A stretch of DNA of 64,000 bases, taken from assembly GCA_900472925.1 (NCBI GenBank), contig UCJU01000005.1, forward strand, positions 1-64,000, in the 5' to 3' direction. Position 1 is the stretch's first letter, and each line of letters starts with the position of its first letter. This document shows positions 46,329 to 55,584 of the stretch, in pieces. The position numbers were made by a program, and so were the translations under genes. Under the pieces are notes generated by a model. It had not been told where the DNA came from. It saw only the letters and a list, made by a program, of their open reading frames with translations, and did not search any database. The stretch is from Hyphomicrobiales bacterium (GTDB lineage: Bacteria; Pseudomonadota; Alphaproteobacteria; Rhizobiales; Rhizobiaceae).

Positions 46329-47299
46329 TGGATTACATCGATCTCATCGTAAGCATTCTCAGTTCTACCATTCGTCTATCCGTGCCTCTCATCTTTGCCG
46401 CTTTGGCGGGGCTTTTTTCGGAGCGCGCCGGTGTGTTTGATATCGGCCTTGAGGGCAAGATGTTGGGCTCGGCATTTGCAGCAGGGTGCGTCGCGTATCT
46501 GACGGGTTCAGCATGGCTTAGCCTTGGCGCTGGCGTGTTGTGCTCTATAGCCCTCAGTATTGTCCATGCATTCGTGTCGATCACAAACAGAGGAAATCAG
46601 ATCATTTCCGGGGTTGCGGTGAATTTCTTTGTCATGGGGATCACGATCGTCCTGGGGCAATCCTGGTTTGGTCAAGGTGGCCGTACGCCGCAGGTTTCTG
46701 ACAACGCACGATTTTTACCAATCAAACTTCCGGGCGTAGAGGCAATACGCGATGTGCCCGTAATCGGCCCGCTCTATGCCAACGTCATATCCGGCAATAA
46801 TTTTCTCACCTACCTCGCGTTTCTTGCCGTTCCAATCTGCTGGTGGGTCCTGTTCCGCACCCGATTTGGCTTGCGGCTCCGTGCTGTGGGGGAAAACCCG
46901 GGTGCAGTCGATACTGCCGGCATTTCGGTTGCGTGGCTGCGGTATCGAGCAGTCATTTGTACAGGGGTGTTATGCGGATTTGCTGGTGTCTACCTTTCGA
47001 TTGCTCAGTCCGCATCTTTTGTGAAGGACATGTCTGCCGGCAAAGGCTTCATCGCACTCGCAGCCCTTGTATTCGCAAAATGGCGACCCGTTCCGGTCAT
47101 GCTTGCATGCCTCCTTTTCGGGTTTCTCGATGCGGTTGCAAACTTCATGCAAGGTCAAAAACTGCCGATCGTGGGTGAGGTACCTGTCCAAATATTCCAG
47201 GCGCTCCCCTATGTCTTGACCTGCGTGCTTCTTGCTGGATTCATCGGAATGGCGCGACCACCCAAGGCTGGGGGTATCCCCTACACCAAGGAACGGTAG
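46328..47299 (+). CDS. Nucleoside ABC transporter permease 2
   Basis: A 323-residue permease of the NupC/YufQ type: AALAGLFSERAGVFDIGLEG, GNQIISGVAVNFFVMGI and the cytoplasmic loop LRAVGENPGAVDTAGISV. The start overlaps the preceding stop (TGATG). It completes the four-gene importer, which ends in a strong terminator. Confidence 0.91.
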   Translation: MDYIDLIVSILSSTIRLSVPLIFAALAGLFSERAGVFDIGLEGKMLGSAFAAGCVAYLTGSAWLSLGAGVLCSIALSIVHAFVSITNRGNQIISGVAVNFFVMGITIVLGQSWFGQGGRTPQVSDNARFLPIKLPGVEAIRDVPVIGPLYANVISGNNFLTYLAFLAVPICWWVLFRTRFGLRLRAVGENPGAVDTAGISVAWLRYRAVICTGVLCGFAGVYLSIAQSASFVKDMSAGKGFIALAALVFAKWRPVPVMLACLLFGFLDAVANFMQGQKLPIVGEVPVQIFQALPYVLTCVLLAGFIGMARPPKAGGIPYTKER

Positions 47300-47344
47300 A
47301 GTTAGCAATCCTCCTTCACTTCAGAATGATTAACTGTAGGGGCT

Positions 47345-47370
47345 GCCCGGAGTGAGACCCCGGGCTTTTT
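47345..47370 (+). terminator. Rho-independent terminator of the BMP transporter operon
   Basis: GCCCGG (47345-47350) pairs with CCGGGC (47360-47365), followed directly by TTTTT. Confidence 0.75.
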
Positions 47371-47746
47371 ATCCTGAAGATCGGCAGTACATGCGTAACT
47401 TCCAGCATAGCCATCCCGACCTGCCATCCTCGCTCATTACCAAATATGTAGCGCATAGACGGTGCAAAATTAGGAACCGGGAACCAAGAGGGCCTAGCCG
47501 TTCGGTGCCTAAGCCTTTCCCTTCGCGCAAAGGCACTGTCTGAAAATTATCAATTCGAAGTGCTGATGGCTAAGTTAGACGCTCTTTATAGGATCAGAAC
47601 CTGCAACTTCCTGATTAGCGACGCAAGGTTGCGACCGAGCAACAGGCGAAACGTTTAAAAGCAGGCTGTTTTTGGCATGCGCTGACAGCAGCAACGAATG
47701 GTTACTTGGTTCTGCGACTCGTTGGATTAAACTCTTATAACAACTC
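47371..47746. other. Intergenic region, no gene seen
   Basis: About 375 bases between the transporter terminator and the PAS protein gene. No frame gives a recognisable product. Confidence 0.45.
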
Positions 47747-48262
47747 TCACGAGCTATCGGGTTTTGAAGTCACTGTTTTCAATGCGGATGACAAATAACG
47801 GGCAGCAAGATGATCGCCTCTCATTTCTGCAAGGGACAATGCCGCGCGACAATGTGCCTTTAGCGGGTCGTTGCCCTCCGCTATATGGGGTGAAGAAGCG
47901 TCTATAACCGCTCCTGTATAAAATGTTGGGACACCCATCTCATCGTGAAGACAACGCCCAAACGATACTAGGGACCGAGTTGTGCCGTCTTTACGCCTTA
48001 CACGGAAGCGACCACTTGATGGTTCCGCTGTAAGGATCGCGCTGTGAACGTTACCGGCTATCAGTGCGCGGTCTTCATCCACCATGATTGTGAATATTTG
48101 TTCAACCGAAATTCCTTTGGCCAGTTCTTCGCTAGAGAGGTCATAGAGTTCAGCCAAGTTTGGATCCCCATAAACTTTGTTCTCCACCACATGCCACGTG
48201 TAAAATCCCATGCCATGTGAGGATGAGACAACTGAAACTCTTGCCGTTGGTGCCTTTTTCAT
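47747..48262 (-). CDS. PAS-domain protein
   Basis: About 171 residues. A single PAS_3-type fold spans residues 10-125 (GFYTWHVVENKVYGDPNLAE, FTIMVDEDRALIAGNVHSAI, GRFRVRRKDGTTRSLVSFGR). A short helical tail follows (RAALSLAEMRGDHLAARYL). There is no kinase, GGDEF or HTH output domain, so it may be a stand-alone sensor module or a fragment acting in trans. The ATG at 48262 has GGGAG seven bases upstream; the frame extends to 48295. Confidence 0.75.
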   Translation of the reverse strand: MKKAPTARVSVVSSSHGMGFYTWHVVENKVYGDPNLAELYDLSSEELAKGISVEQIFTIMVDEDRALIAGNVHSAILTAEPSSGRFRVRRKDGTTRSLVSFGRCLHDEMGVPTFYTGAVIDASSPHIAEGNDPLKAHCRAALSLAEMRGDHLAARYLSSALKTVTSKPDSS

Positions 48263-48541
48263 AACCGTCTCCCAGCCTTTGGAAATAATGGGCACAGCTT
48301 AGCCAGAGAGTTGCATGTTACTTTGCTAATTTAAAGTGCCGCTGTCCGCGGTTCAGACATTTTGGACAAAAGTCAAAGATATCGGGAAGTTTCATTGTAG
48401 CAGGATTGAACCCGTTTGATAATACACTGTACCCCGCTGGAGCAGGTGTACTGCATTGCCCGACAACAATTGCATTCGGAGAGAGTGGACCATGGCTAAA
48501 TAGCGATGTGCATAAAACTCATACGAAATAGAAACTTTCAC

Positions 48542-49462
48542 TCATGCGCTACCCTTAAGTCTCTCTCCCGCCACCAGATCGACAAATGCTCTGAGGGGTG
48601 CCGACATGAGCCTGCTTGAGAAGTAGAGCCTGGGGCCATCGAACGTGCTCCACCATTGCGGCAAGACTGGCTTGAGATCGCCGGTCTTCAACGCTGGAGC
48701 AAGCCAATTCTCGAAAGTACAGATGATGCCATGTCCACCACGCGCCAGTTCAATCGCAGCAGGTGCCGCATCGACACCGATGACGACACGACCTGGAGGA
48801 TCGACTGTCAGAGACTGATCACCGCACTCCAATTCCCAGGCCGTGAGCGCACCGCTCGAGAACCGTAGCCGGACGCAGTCGTGAGCGAGAAGATCGCTGG
48901 GATGCGAAGGCGCACCCCGCGCATCGAGGTAACCAGGCGATGCTGCGAGGGCCAGGCGCTGAAACTTCGGGCCGATGGGAACAGCGATCATATCCTGCGC
49001 CAAATGCTCACCGTAGCGGATACCAGCGTCGCATCCCGCAGCCGTGATGTCGACAAGTCTGTCCTCCACCACAATCTCAATTCGTACCTCTGGAAAACGG
49101 ATCAGGAAACGATCAATGAGTGGAGGCAGTATATCGACCATGACGGCCCCGGTGACATTCAGCTTGAGTTGACCCCTTACTTTGTCCTGAGAGCTCATAG
49201 CATCCTGCAGTGCCGCTCGCGTCTCGCGCATAAGCGGCGACAGACGTTCCGCAAGTGTCCGCCCTACATCTGTCAGGCTGACGCTGCGGGTGGTCCTTAT
49301 GAGGAGAGGAGCCCCTAGCCGAGCCTCCAACAGGGCAACCTTCTCGCTGACAGTCGATGGCGATAACCCAAGGCGTCTGGCGGTTTTACGGAAACCACCG
49401 GTCTCGCAAACCGAAAGAAAGATAGACAGATCGTCCATGGGAAGTTGATCGCTGTTCGCCAT
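48542..49462 (-). CDS. LysR-family transcriptional regulator
   Basis: About 306 residues. The N-terminal HTH is LSIFLSVCETGGFRKTARRL, then GLSPSTVSEKVALLEARLGA. The effector domain includes VRIEIVVEDRLVDITAAGCDAGIRYG in pieces, typical of the CrgA/DsdC-like branch. ATGs at 49462 (MANSDQ) and 49438 (MDDLSI) are both possible. It is divergent from the SDR gene at 49591 with about 130 bases between them, a common arrangement for a LysR regulator and its target. Confidence 0.88.
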   Translation of the reverse strand: MANSDQLPMDDLSIFLSVCETGGFRKTARRLGLSPSTVSEKVALLEARLGAPLLIRTTRSVSLTDVGRTLAERLSPLMRETRAALQDAMSSQDKVRGQLKLNVTGAVMVDILPPLIDRFLIRFPEVRIEIVVEDRLVDITAAGCDAGIRYGEHLAQDMIAVPIGPKFQRLALAASPGYLDARGAPSHPSDLLAHDCVRLRFSSGALTAWELECGDQSLTVDPPGRVVIGVDAAPAAIELARGGHGIICTFENWLAPALKTGDLKPVLPQWWSTFDGPRLYFSSRLMSAPLRAFVDLVAGERLKGSA

Positions 49463-49590
49463 GGCGATCAGACTAGCCGGTTTCGGGTGTCTTATCAAAC
49501 AATCGATCAATGCTAGATTTGACTGCATCGGCTGCAGGCGGATTGTTGAAAAGCAAAACCTTCAACCATATTCAAACCAGGAGAAATCCC

Positions 49591-50313
49591 ATGACAGGTA
49601 AGTCTGTGTTGATTACGGGTGCTAACAAGAGCATCGGCTACGAGACAGCCCGGCAGCTTGGCCAGCTCGGTTATCGCGTCTGGCTCGGGAGTCGAGACGC
49701 CGAGCGGGGTGCAAGCGCAGCCCGAAAGCTTTCCTCAGAGGGCGTTGACGTGCGAGTTATTGTTATCGATGTAGCGGATGACAATAGCGTCAAGAACGCA
49801 GCGGCAACCGTGTCCGCCACCGATGGGAAGCTTGACGTGTTAATCAACAACGCTGGTATACCAGGGAGTTATGCCGCTCCGGGCGCACAGGAAATCAGTG
49901 AAATTGAAACTGTGTACCAGACCAACGTTTTCGGCCCGATCCGAACGACGCAGGCGTTTTTGCCTATGCTTCGTGCGTCCGGCCAAGCCAATGTCATCAT
50001 GGTCAGCAGCGGTCTTGGATCGCTGACATGGCTTTCTGATCCCACACATCCCTACCACGCCGTGAACATTCTCGCGTATAACAGTTCCAAGACGGCGCTG
50101 AATGCGATCACCCTGTCTTTGGCCAAGGACCTCGCGAAGGATGGGATCAAGGTCAATGCCGCCGATCCTGGCTACACGAAGACGGACTTCAACAACCACA
50201 CCGGATATCGAACAGTCGAGCAGGCTGCCGATACAATTGTGTGGCTTGCAAGCCAAGATGCCTCGGGGCCAACGGGCGGTTTCTTTTTCGAAAGAAATCA
50301 AGCGCCATGGTAG
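49591..50313 (+). CDS. Short-chain dehydrogenase/reductase
   Basis: A 240-residue classical SDR. Cofactor motif VLITGANKSIGYETARQL (TGxxxGxG variant with Ser-Ile), NNAGIPG, catalytic Ser in VMVSSGLGSL and YNSSK (YxxxK), followed by NAADPGYTKTDFN. Arg in LGSRDAERG after beta-2 suggests NADP preference. AGGAGA lies seven bases before the ATG at 49591. It is probably controlled by the divergent LysR regulator. The substrate is unknown. Confidence 0.9.
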   Translation: MTGKSVLITGANKSIGYETARQLGQLGYRVWLGSRDAERGASAARKLSSEGVDVRVIVIDVADDNSVKNAAATVSATDGKLDVLINNAGIPGSYAAPGAQEISEIETVYQTNVFGPIRTTQAFLPMLRASGQANVIMVSSGLGSLTWLSDPTHPYHAVNILAYNSSKTALNAITLSLAKDLAKDGIKVNAADPGYTKTDFNNHTGYRTVEQAADTIVWLASQDASGPTGGFFFERNQAPW

Positions 50314-50520
50314 CTGTGCGGTCGCTCACTGGCACCAACTGTGCGCGGGTTAGCTCCAAACATTAAAAGCAGAGAGTGGCCAGTTTTATTCTGAGCCTGT
50401 GCGACATGGTTTCGGGACCTCAAATGCTCTTGAACCAAACTGAACCGCCGACCCGGTCATTTGAAGACGTTTCGCGAGAAAAGATTACACAGCAGTAATC
50501 AGGTCCGAGCGGACGGCCAG

Positions 50521-50715
50521 TCATTTGACGGCTCTCCACCTCAACAGGTAGCCAAAACCGGGCCCTATGAGAGCTCCACCGATAACCCACTCAATCAGGG
50601 TGAGCGGGCTCTCGTCGGGATCGTGTCCCGTAAGGTAGAGAAAGAGGAAGAAAGCCAGAACACCTCCGATGATCAACGCCAGAGCCAAGATCAGGCTTTT
50701 ATGGGATTTCTGCAT
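50521..50715 (-). CDS. Small two-helix membrane protein
   Basis: 64 residues with two hydrophobic segments (LILALALIIGGVLAFFLFLY and LIEWVIGGALIGPGFGYLL), separated by a short acidic loop (GHDPDESPL), and a basic C-terminus (RWRAVK). An AAGGA ribosome site stands about ten bases before the ATG. I do not recognise the family. Composition and ribosome site make it a credible gene. Confidence 0.55.
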   Translation of the reverse strand: MQKSHKSLILALALIIGGVLAFFLFLYLTGHDPDESPLTLIEWVIGGALIGPGFGYLLRWRAVK

Positions 50716-51046
50716 TGTAGTTTATCCTTCCGAAGTGCAAGCGGGCCAGATAGCCATGTCTTCGACATGCACGCTGTCTATCCTGCTGCCCCAGACCTGT
50801 ATCAAGCTCGATCTGACGATTTCATAAATAACCGCGTTGACTTGATTGGCTGTCGACGCAACCAGCGGCGAACGGCCCAACAGTCCGTAGCAACAAACCA
50901 GATGCCGGCGATGAGGAACGTGCTGGCGGCAGAATTATTGGCCACCAAATGAATACCAAAAGCGCCAAGTACGAGATCCCCGTATCATCATTTACAGTCC
51001 CGACCAACTCGAGGGGAACAATTCTCCTTAACAAGCCTTATTCATC
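50716..51046. other. Intergenic region with weak membrane-protein-like frames
   Basis: Minus-strand frames between 50820 and 51030 encode hydrophobic stretches (for example GIHLVANNSAASTFLIAGI) but without a start codon, so they may be the decayed end of a membrane protein. I see no firm gene. Confidence 0.35.
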
Positions 51047-51226
51047 TGAGGAGAAATAAGATGATGGATGAGCGCTCAGCCGACAAACCTTACGAACCAG
51101 AAGAATTGGTCAAACAATATTCGCTAAGCGCTCAGGAATCGATTCGTATCATCAATCAATTCGGTGCAGATCGGCAGGAAATTGATTTGCTTCTCGGCCA
51201 TCGCACTAGGCTCAGGACTCGTTAAA

Positions 51227-51559
51227 TCAGAGCCAGAAGATGACGGTTGCTGCGATGCATATGCTTGAGAAGAATGTGTGAGCGCAGCGATCGTATCGTG
51301 TGTGAATTCGCCGCCAGTCCTTGAGTCTGCCGAACATGTTTTCGATCTTGTGGCGCTTTTTGTAGAGCACCTGATCATGTGGAATAAAGACCTTGCGGTT
51401 TGCCCGAGATGGAATACAGGCGGTTATCTTGCGGGCAGCTAGCGCGTCTCGAAACCAGTCGGCATCATAGCCCTTGTCGGCTAGCAGCGTCTTTGCCTTG
51501 GGAAAGGCGTCGATCATTTTCGCTGCCCCTTTGTAGTCGCTCATCTGCCCCTCGCTCAA
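51227..51559 (-). CDS. IS427-like transposase, OrfB part
   Basis: The C-terminal part of a DDE transposase: TLLADKGYDADWFRDAL holds the second Asp, and KKRHKIENMFGRLKDWRRI is the IS5-family region with the catalytic Glu. The -1 frame joins OrfA before 51651, so the working protein would be an OrfA-OrfB fusion covering 51227-51981. Confidence 0.85.
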   Translation of the reverse strand: MSEGQMSDYKGAAKMIDAFPKAKTLLADKGYDADWFRDALAARKITACIPSRANRKVFIPHDQVLYKKRHKIENMFGRLKDWRRIHTRYDRCAHTFFSSICIAATVIFWL

Positions 51560-51612
51560 AAGCAGGATGAGAGGACGGCCGTGGCCATCGCAAACAGCGT
51601 GCAGCTTGGAGT

Positions 51613-51981
51613 TCAGGCCGCCCTTGGTTCGTCCGATACGTCGGGGAACATCCCCTTTTTTAGCAGACTGGCTGCGGTGCGATGGGCTTTCAAATGGGTA
51701 GCATCGATCATCAATTGCTCGGGCTTGCCGCGTTTGGCAATCAGTTCAGCCAAAATCCGGTTGAAGACGCCGAGCCTGCTCCAGCGGATGAAGCGGTTGT
51801 AGATCGTCTTGTGCGGGCCGTATTCCCTCGGCGCGTCGCGCCATCGCAGCCCATTGCGCAAGACGAAGATGATGCCACTCAGGATCAGCCGGTCATCAAC
51901 GCGAGGAACACCGTGGGACAGCGGAAAGTAGGGCTCGATCCGGCGCATCTGCGCCTCGGATAACAGCAGCAAATCACTCAT
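51613..51981 (-). CDS. IS427-like transposase, OrfA part
   Basis: A 122-residue frame with the DUF4096-type N-terminal region (MRRIEPYFPLSHGVPRVDDR, LRNGLRWRDAPREYGPHKTI) and the first catalytic Asp in LMIDATHLKAHRTAA. Near its end the minus strand reads CTAAAAAAGGGG (T-run at 51656-51661). A -1 slip on A-AAA-AAG continues as GDVPRRIGRTKGG in the OrfB frame, the usual programmed frameshift of this group. Confidence 0.85.
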   Translation of the reverse strand: MSDLLLLSEAQMRRIEPYFPLSHGVPRVDDRLILSGIIFVLRNGLRWRDAPREYGPHKTIYNRFIRWSRLGVFNRILAELIAKRGKPEQLMIDATHLKAHRTAASLLKKGMFPDVSDEPRAA

Positions 51982-52121
51982 CGTTCCTCCCTCCGTTCAA
52001 CACAGTGAATCAAACGAAGAACGCAATCGCAAGCTATTTAATAGGTCCTGAGCCTAGCGATGTTCCGTCAAAAGCCGACATAGATCACACCCGCAATCCT
52101 GATTTCCTTTTCGACATCTAA

Positions 52122-52916
52122 ACTTCCTCGAGAACTGGGACCGACTCGGATGATAAATGCTGTAACCCGTATTTCTGCAATCGAACCTTCGGTCTCGACT
52201 CAAATACACACGAGCATGTCTATCGACTCCGAATCTGAGAACGCGTGGATCGCAGCTCGCCAATCACACATCACGTCCGATTTACTAGAACGGCGGATGC
52301 CTGAAAACGTAGAAGATAAAGAAGATTCTCAGGTCGATCCCTATAGTGGTTCGAACAACGGCAGGCCCATCCAGTCGCGCGACATTGGGGATGCTGCCAG
52401 TGAAGACTTGGAAGGCGGCGTTTTTTCTGGCGAAAGCGATCGGATAGGGACGACGAATTTCGACGAGAAATCGAAGTTTGGTCATCGTGTTGCGATTGTG
52501 TAGGTCATGTCCTGATTGCCGGCTATGAGAAATCCCTGTGCTGGACGCGTTAGAAACCTAAATTGGGGAGCCTGCTTTCAGCGTTCTATATTCACCTGAT
52601 CGTTCATTACTGCAAATTTCTTTGGGGCAGGAGCCTCTCAGTCTTGACGACTACCCCAACCCTTGGGAGGTCTGCTTATCGACGCAGTCGGATGGCGATG
52701 TAAGGGCTAGAAGCGCGTGAGACGGGGCAAACCAACTTTGGCTGAGTTGATCCTGCAGTCGATGATGCGTGACAGAAACATGCGTCGTCGCACAAAAAGC
52801 CACGACGCGCTATCGTCCGAAATCCCGGAGAGGATTGTTCCTCCAAGAATGTCTATGTCTTATTCTACAGTGATCGTGAGATTCCTGCCTAATGCATTTA
52901 ATATGTTGCAGCAGCA
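52122..52916. other. Region without an assignable gene
   Basis: About 800 bases. A plus-strand frame at 52150-52503 (MINAVTRISAIEPSVSTQIH...) and minus-strand frames opposite it have no ribosome site and no recognised domain. The region lies between an IS and a gene fragment and may be decayed. Confidence 0.4.
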
Positions 52917-53112
52917 TCAATTTGACATTTGGGAGGAAGCCATTTCTCCCATCGCATGAATGACGGCCTGAGAGCTGTAAGGCTTGGCAAAAAATCTAGC
53001 CAGTACCGGAAGCGAGGTGACATCGACACTGCGCATAGCTGAGGTAACAATGATTTGGATGAGTGGCCAGCGATCGCGCAGAGCTGGTGCCATCCGACCT
53101 CCGATGCTCCCA
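52917..53112 (-). pseudogene. C-terminal fragment of a response-regulator receiver domain
   Basis: About 64 residues reading LRDRWPLIQIIVTSAMRSVD and then LARFFAKPYSSQAVIHAMGE. This matches the second half of a CheY-like receiver: the Thr/Ser position in IVTS and the conserved Lys in KPY. The phosphoacceptor half is missing; the frame upstream enters the BASS gene in another frame. It looks like a truncated relic. Confidence 0.55.
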
Positions 53113-53124
53113 GAATGACATGAG

Positions 53125-54081
53125 TTAGGCGCGACGTGTCGTACCTGTGCTGTCGTCCCCTGTTCGTCCCGAAAACCAATTCGCCAACAACGCGCCAGAG
53201 ATGTTGTGCCACACGCTGAAGATCGCGCTTGGAACCGCGGCAAGAGGGGAAAAATACGCCGTCGCGAGAGCTGCACCAAGACCAGAGTTCTGCATTCCGA
53301 CCTCGATGGCAATCGCCTTGCGCTTGGCAAGTGAGAGACCTGTTGCCTTTGCAGCAAAATATCCCAGCAGGTAGCCAAGACCGTTGTGCAGGACCACGAC
53401 CGCGAAAATCATCAGGCCAGACTGAACAATGGCGCCCTTCGAAGCACCGACCACCGCTGAGACGATCAATACGATACCGATTACACTGACCAGGGGAAGT
53501 GCCGGAACCGCGGCCTTAACGACGCTAGGCATGAGCTTCTGCAAAGCGGCACCCAGAGCCAATGGCACAAGCACGACCTTGACGATGCTTAGAAACATGG
53601 CCCAGCCGTCGACTGGAAGAAACTGGCTGGCAAACATCCAGACCAGGAACGGTGTTACCAGCGGTGCCGCAAGCGTCGTGACGGAAGTGCAAGCAACAGA
53701 GAGGGCAACATCACCCTTGGACAGATAGGTCATGACATTGGACGACGTGCCACCCGGGCAGCAACCTACAAGGATGACGCCTGCTGCAACTTCCGGCGGC
53801 ATGGGAATAAGCCGGGTCAGCAACACCGCCAGCAACGGCATGATGAGAAACTGGCCCAGCACGCCGATGGCAACGTCGAACGGACGCCTTACAACTTCAC
53901 GGAAATCATCGACCGAGAGGGTCAGACCCATGCCGAACATGATGATCGACAGGAGCGTGACGATCCAGGGTGCGATCTGCTTGAACGTGTCTGGGAAAAA
54001 GAAACCGAGGACGGCAAAAAGAATGACCCAACCGGCAAAGGTCTTGCCAACGAAGGTCGAGATAGTTGCCAATGATTTCAT
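53125..54081 (-). CDS. Bile acid:sodium symporter (BASS) family transporter
   Basis: 318 residues with about nine to ten membrane helices. BASS features are IIMFGMGLTLSVDDF, VGCCPGGTSSNVMTYLSKGDVALSV (sodium-site helix break) and AIEVGMQNSGLGAALA (second crossover). Bacterial members import organic anions such as pantoate or bile acids with Na+, and the substrate here is unknown. GGGGAG stands eight bases before the ATG at 54081. It is divergent from nhaA, another sodium-linked transporter. Confidence 0.87.
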   Translation of the reverse strand: MKSLATISTFVGKTFAGWVILFAVLGFFFPDTFKQIAPWIVTLLSIIMFGMGLTLSVDDFREVVRRPFDVAIGVLGQFLIMPLLAVLLTRLIPMPPEVAAGVILVGCCPGGTSSNVMTYLSKGDVALSVACTSVTTLAAPLVTPFLVWMFASQFLPVDGWAMFLSIVKVVLVPLALGAALQKLMPSVVKAAVPALPLVSVIGIVLIVSAVVGASKGAIVQSGLMIFAVVVLHNGLGYLLGYFAAKATGLSLAKRKAIAIEVGMQNSGLGAALATAYFSPLAAVPSAIFSVWHNISGALLANWFSGRTGDDSTGTTRRA

Positions 54082-54365
54082 GTTGTCGCTCCCCAAACCT
54101 AGAAATTGATTGTGACGTCTAATCGCAGAGACTGAGGTGTCAAGGCGTGCAACGCCACACGTCGTCTTGCTCCACGGACTTACGTGTCTAAAGACACAGG
54201 ATCCTATACTGGACGAGCAAATCCCGTGCCTAAAAGAGCGATTTTTGTGGAAGTTTCATGCCAAATTGCATATTCTAGCAGGGTTGGCGCGTGCTGCGTG
54301 CGCCACGGGTTCTTCCCGAAATCAACGGAGACTTCGATCAACCTCTCACAAGGGAGCGAGAACCC

Positions 54366-55571
54366 ATGTCTTCAGCAACAAGACCCGGTCGCATCCAATC
54401 CACTCTCCGCCATTTCCTCGACAACGAGGCATCTGGCGGCATCATTCTCATGGTTGTCGCCGTTCTGGCGATCATTACCGCCAATTCACCAGCGGCAAAA
54501 ACCTATTTCGACCTCCTGCACTTGTACATCGGGCCCCTGAGCCTGCAACACTGGATCAACGACGCATTGATGGCCGTGTTCTTCCTGCTGGTCGGCCTGG
54601 AGATCAAACGCGAAATGCTGGATGGTCAGCTTTCGACCTGGAGCCGTCGTATTCTTCCAGGGGCGGCAGCAGCTGGCGGCATGTTGTTTCCCGCTCTGTT
54701 TTACGTGTATTTCAACTGGAACGATCCGGTAGCGTTGCGCGGGTGGGCAATACCGACCGCGACCGACATCGCGTTTGCGCTGGGTGTCCTCTCCCTCCTT
54801 GGAAGCCGGGTCCCCGCCTCGCTCAAGATATTTCTGGCAGCGCTGGCCATAATCGATGATCTCGGCGCCGTCATCGTGATCGCGATCTTCTACACCGCCG
54901 ATCTCAACATGTTGGCTCTTGCCGGTGCCGGCATCGTGGTTGGCAATCTGATCATCTTCAACCGAATGGGTGTGAGGATGCTTTGGCCCTACCTCGTGCT
55001 CGGCGGGGTTCTTTGGGTATTGATCTTCGCTTCCGGCGTGCATGCAACGCTGGCTGGTGTCATTCTGGCACTCACGATCCCGCTAAAGCAAACACCCGGC
55101 ACACCTGAGGCAGCGCACCACGAATCTCCGCTTCACAAGCTGGAGCACCTGATCCACAAACCGGTTGCCTTTGTCATTGTCCCGATCTTCGGATTTGCCA
55201 ATGCGGGCGTGTCCTTTGCTGGCATTTCCATGTCCGTTTTCTCTGAACACCTGACCATGGGTATCGCCGCGGGCCTATTGCTTGGCAAGCTGATTGGCGT
55301 TCTCGGCACGGTTGCGCTCCTGGTGAAACTCGGCGTCGCTGATCTTCCGGCCCAGGCAAGCTGGGGTCAGGTCGCGGGTACTGCCCTCCTATGCGGCATA
55401 GGGTTTACGATGAGCCTGTTCATTGGTCTTCTTGCGTTTCACGATCCAGGTGTTCAGGATCGCGTAAAAATCGGCATCCTCGCGGGCTCGGTGGTCTCTG
55501 GGGTTTTGGGTGCCGTCGTGTTGTCCGTGGCTGGTCGGCGGCGCGCCGCCATGACATCTCAGCAAGGCTGA
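54366..55571 (+). CDS. nhaA: Na+/H+ antiporter NhaA
   Basis: 401 residues with twelve hydrophobic helices. The active-site helices are visible: PTATDIAFALGVLSLLG (first Asp) and FLAALAIIDDLGAVIVIAIF (the double Asp pair), plus MAVFFLLVGLEIKREML and GIGFTMSLFIGLLAF. It exports Na+ in exchange for protons at the inner membrane. The start at 54366 has GGGAG eight bases upstream; the frame is open to 54291. It is convergent with the DUF2254 gene, with a shared terminator between them. Confidence 0.93.
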   Translation: MSSATRPGRIQSTLRHFLDNEASGGIILMVVAVLAIITANSPAAKTYFDLLHLYIGPLSLQHWINDALMAVFFLLVGLEIKREMLDGQLSTWSRRILPGAAAAGGMLFPALFYVYFNWNDPVALRGWAIPTATDIAFALGVLSLLGSRVPASLKIFLAALAIIDDLGAVIVIAIFYTADLNMLALAGAGIVVGNLIIFNRMGVRMLWPYLVLGGVLWVLIFASGVHATLAGVILALTIPLKQTPGTPEAAHHESPLHKLEHLIHKPVAFVIVPIFGFANAGVSFAGISMSVFSEHLTMGIAAGLLLGKLIGVLGTVALLVKLGVADLPAQASWGQVAGTALLCGIGFTMSLFIGLLAFHDPGVQDRVKIGILAGSVVSGVLGAVVLSVAGRRRAAMTSQQG

Positions 55572-55584
55572 TCATTCCCTTCAA

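Larger units (their letters stand above)
51209..52054 (-). mobile_element. IS5-family insertion sequence, IS427-like
   Basis: 846 bp bounded by the inverted repeat GGCTCAGGAC (51209-51218) and GTCCTGAGCC (52045-52054), flanked on both sides by TA (51207-51208 and 52055-52056), the target duplication typical of the IS427 group. Inside are two overlapping-frame transposase genes on the minus strand. The element looks complete and recent because the ends are intact and the host ORF can be rejoined exactly. Confidence 0.88.
51061..52121 (+). pseudogene. Small ORF (70 codons when restored) interrupted by an insertion sequence
   Basis: A GAGGAG site at 51048-51053 is followed seven bases later by ATG and a frame starting MMDERSADKPYEPEELVKQY. 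It runs into the IS at 51209 and stops at 51225. Removing bases 51209-52054 and one copy of the TA duplication joins it in frame to SDVPSKADIDHTRNPDFLFD and a TAA at 52119-52121, giving 70 residues. The central part (EELVKQYSLSAQESIRIINQ) resembles small helical proteins common in rhizobia, but I cannot name a family. Confidence 0.7.

Noticed and set aside
52150-52503. 117-codon plus-strand frame after the IS
   Set aside because: No ribosome site, low-complexity polar composition and no domain; competing frames on the minus strand are equally weak.
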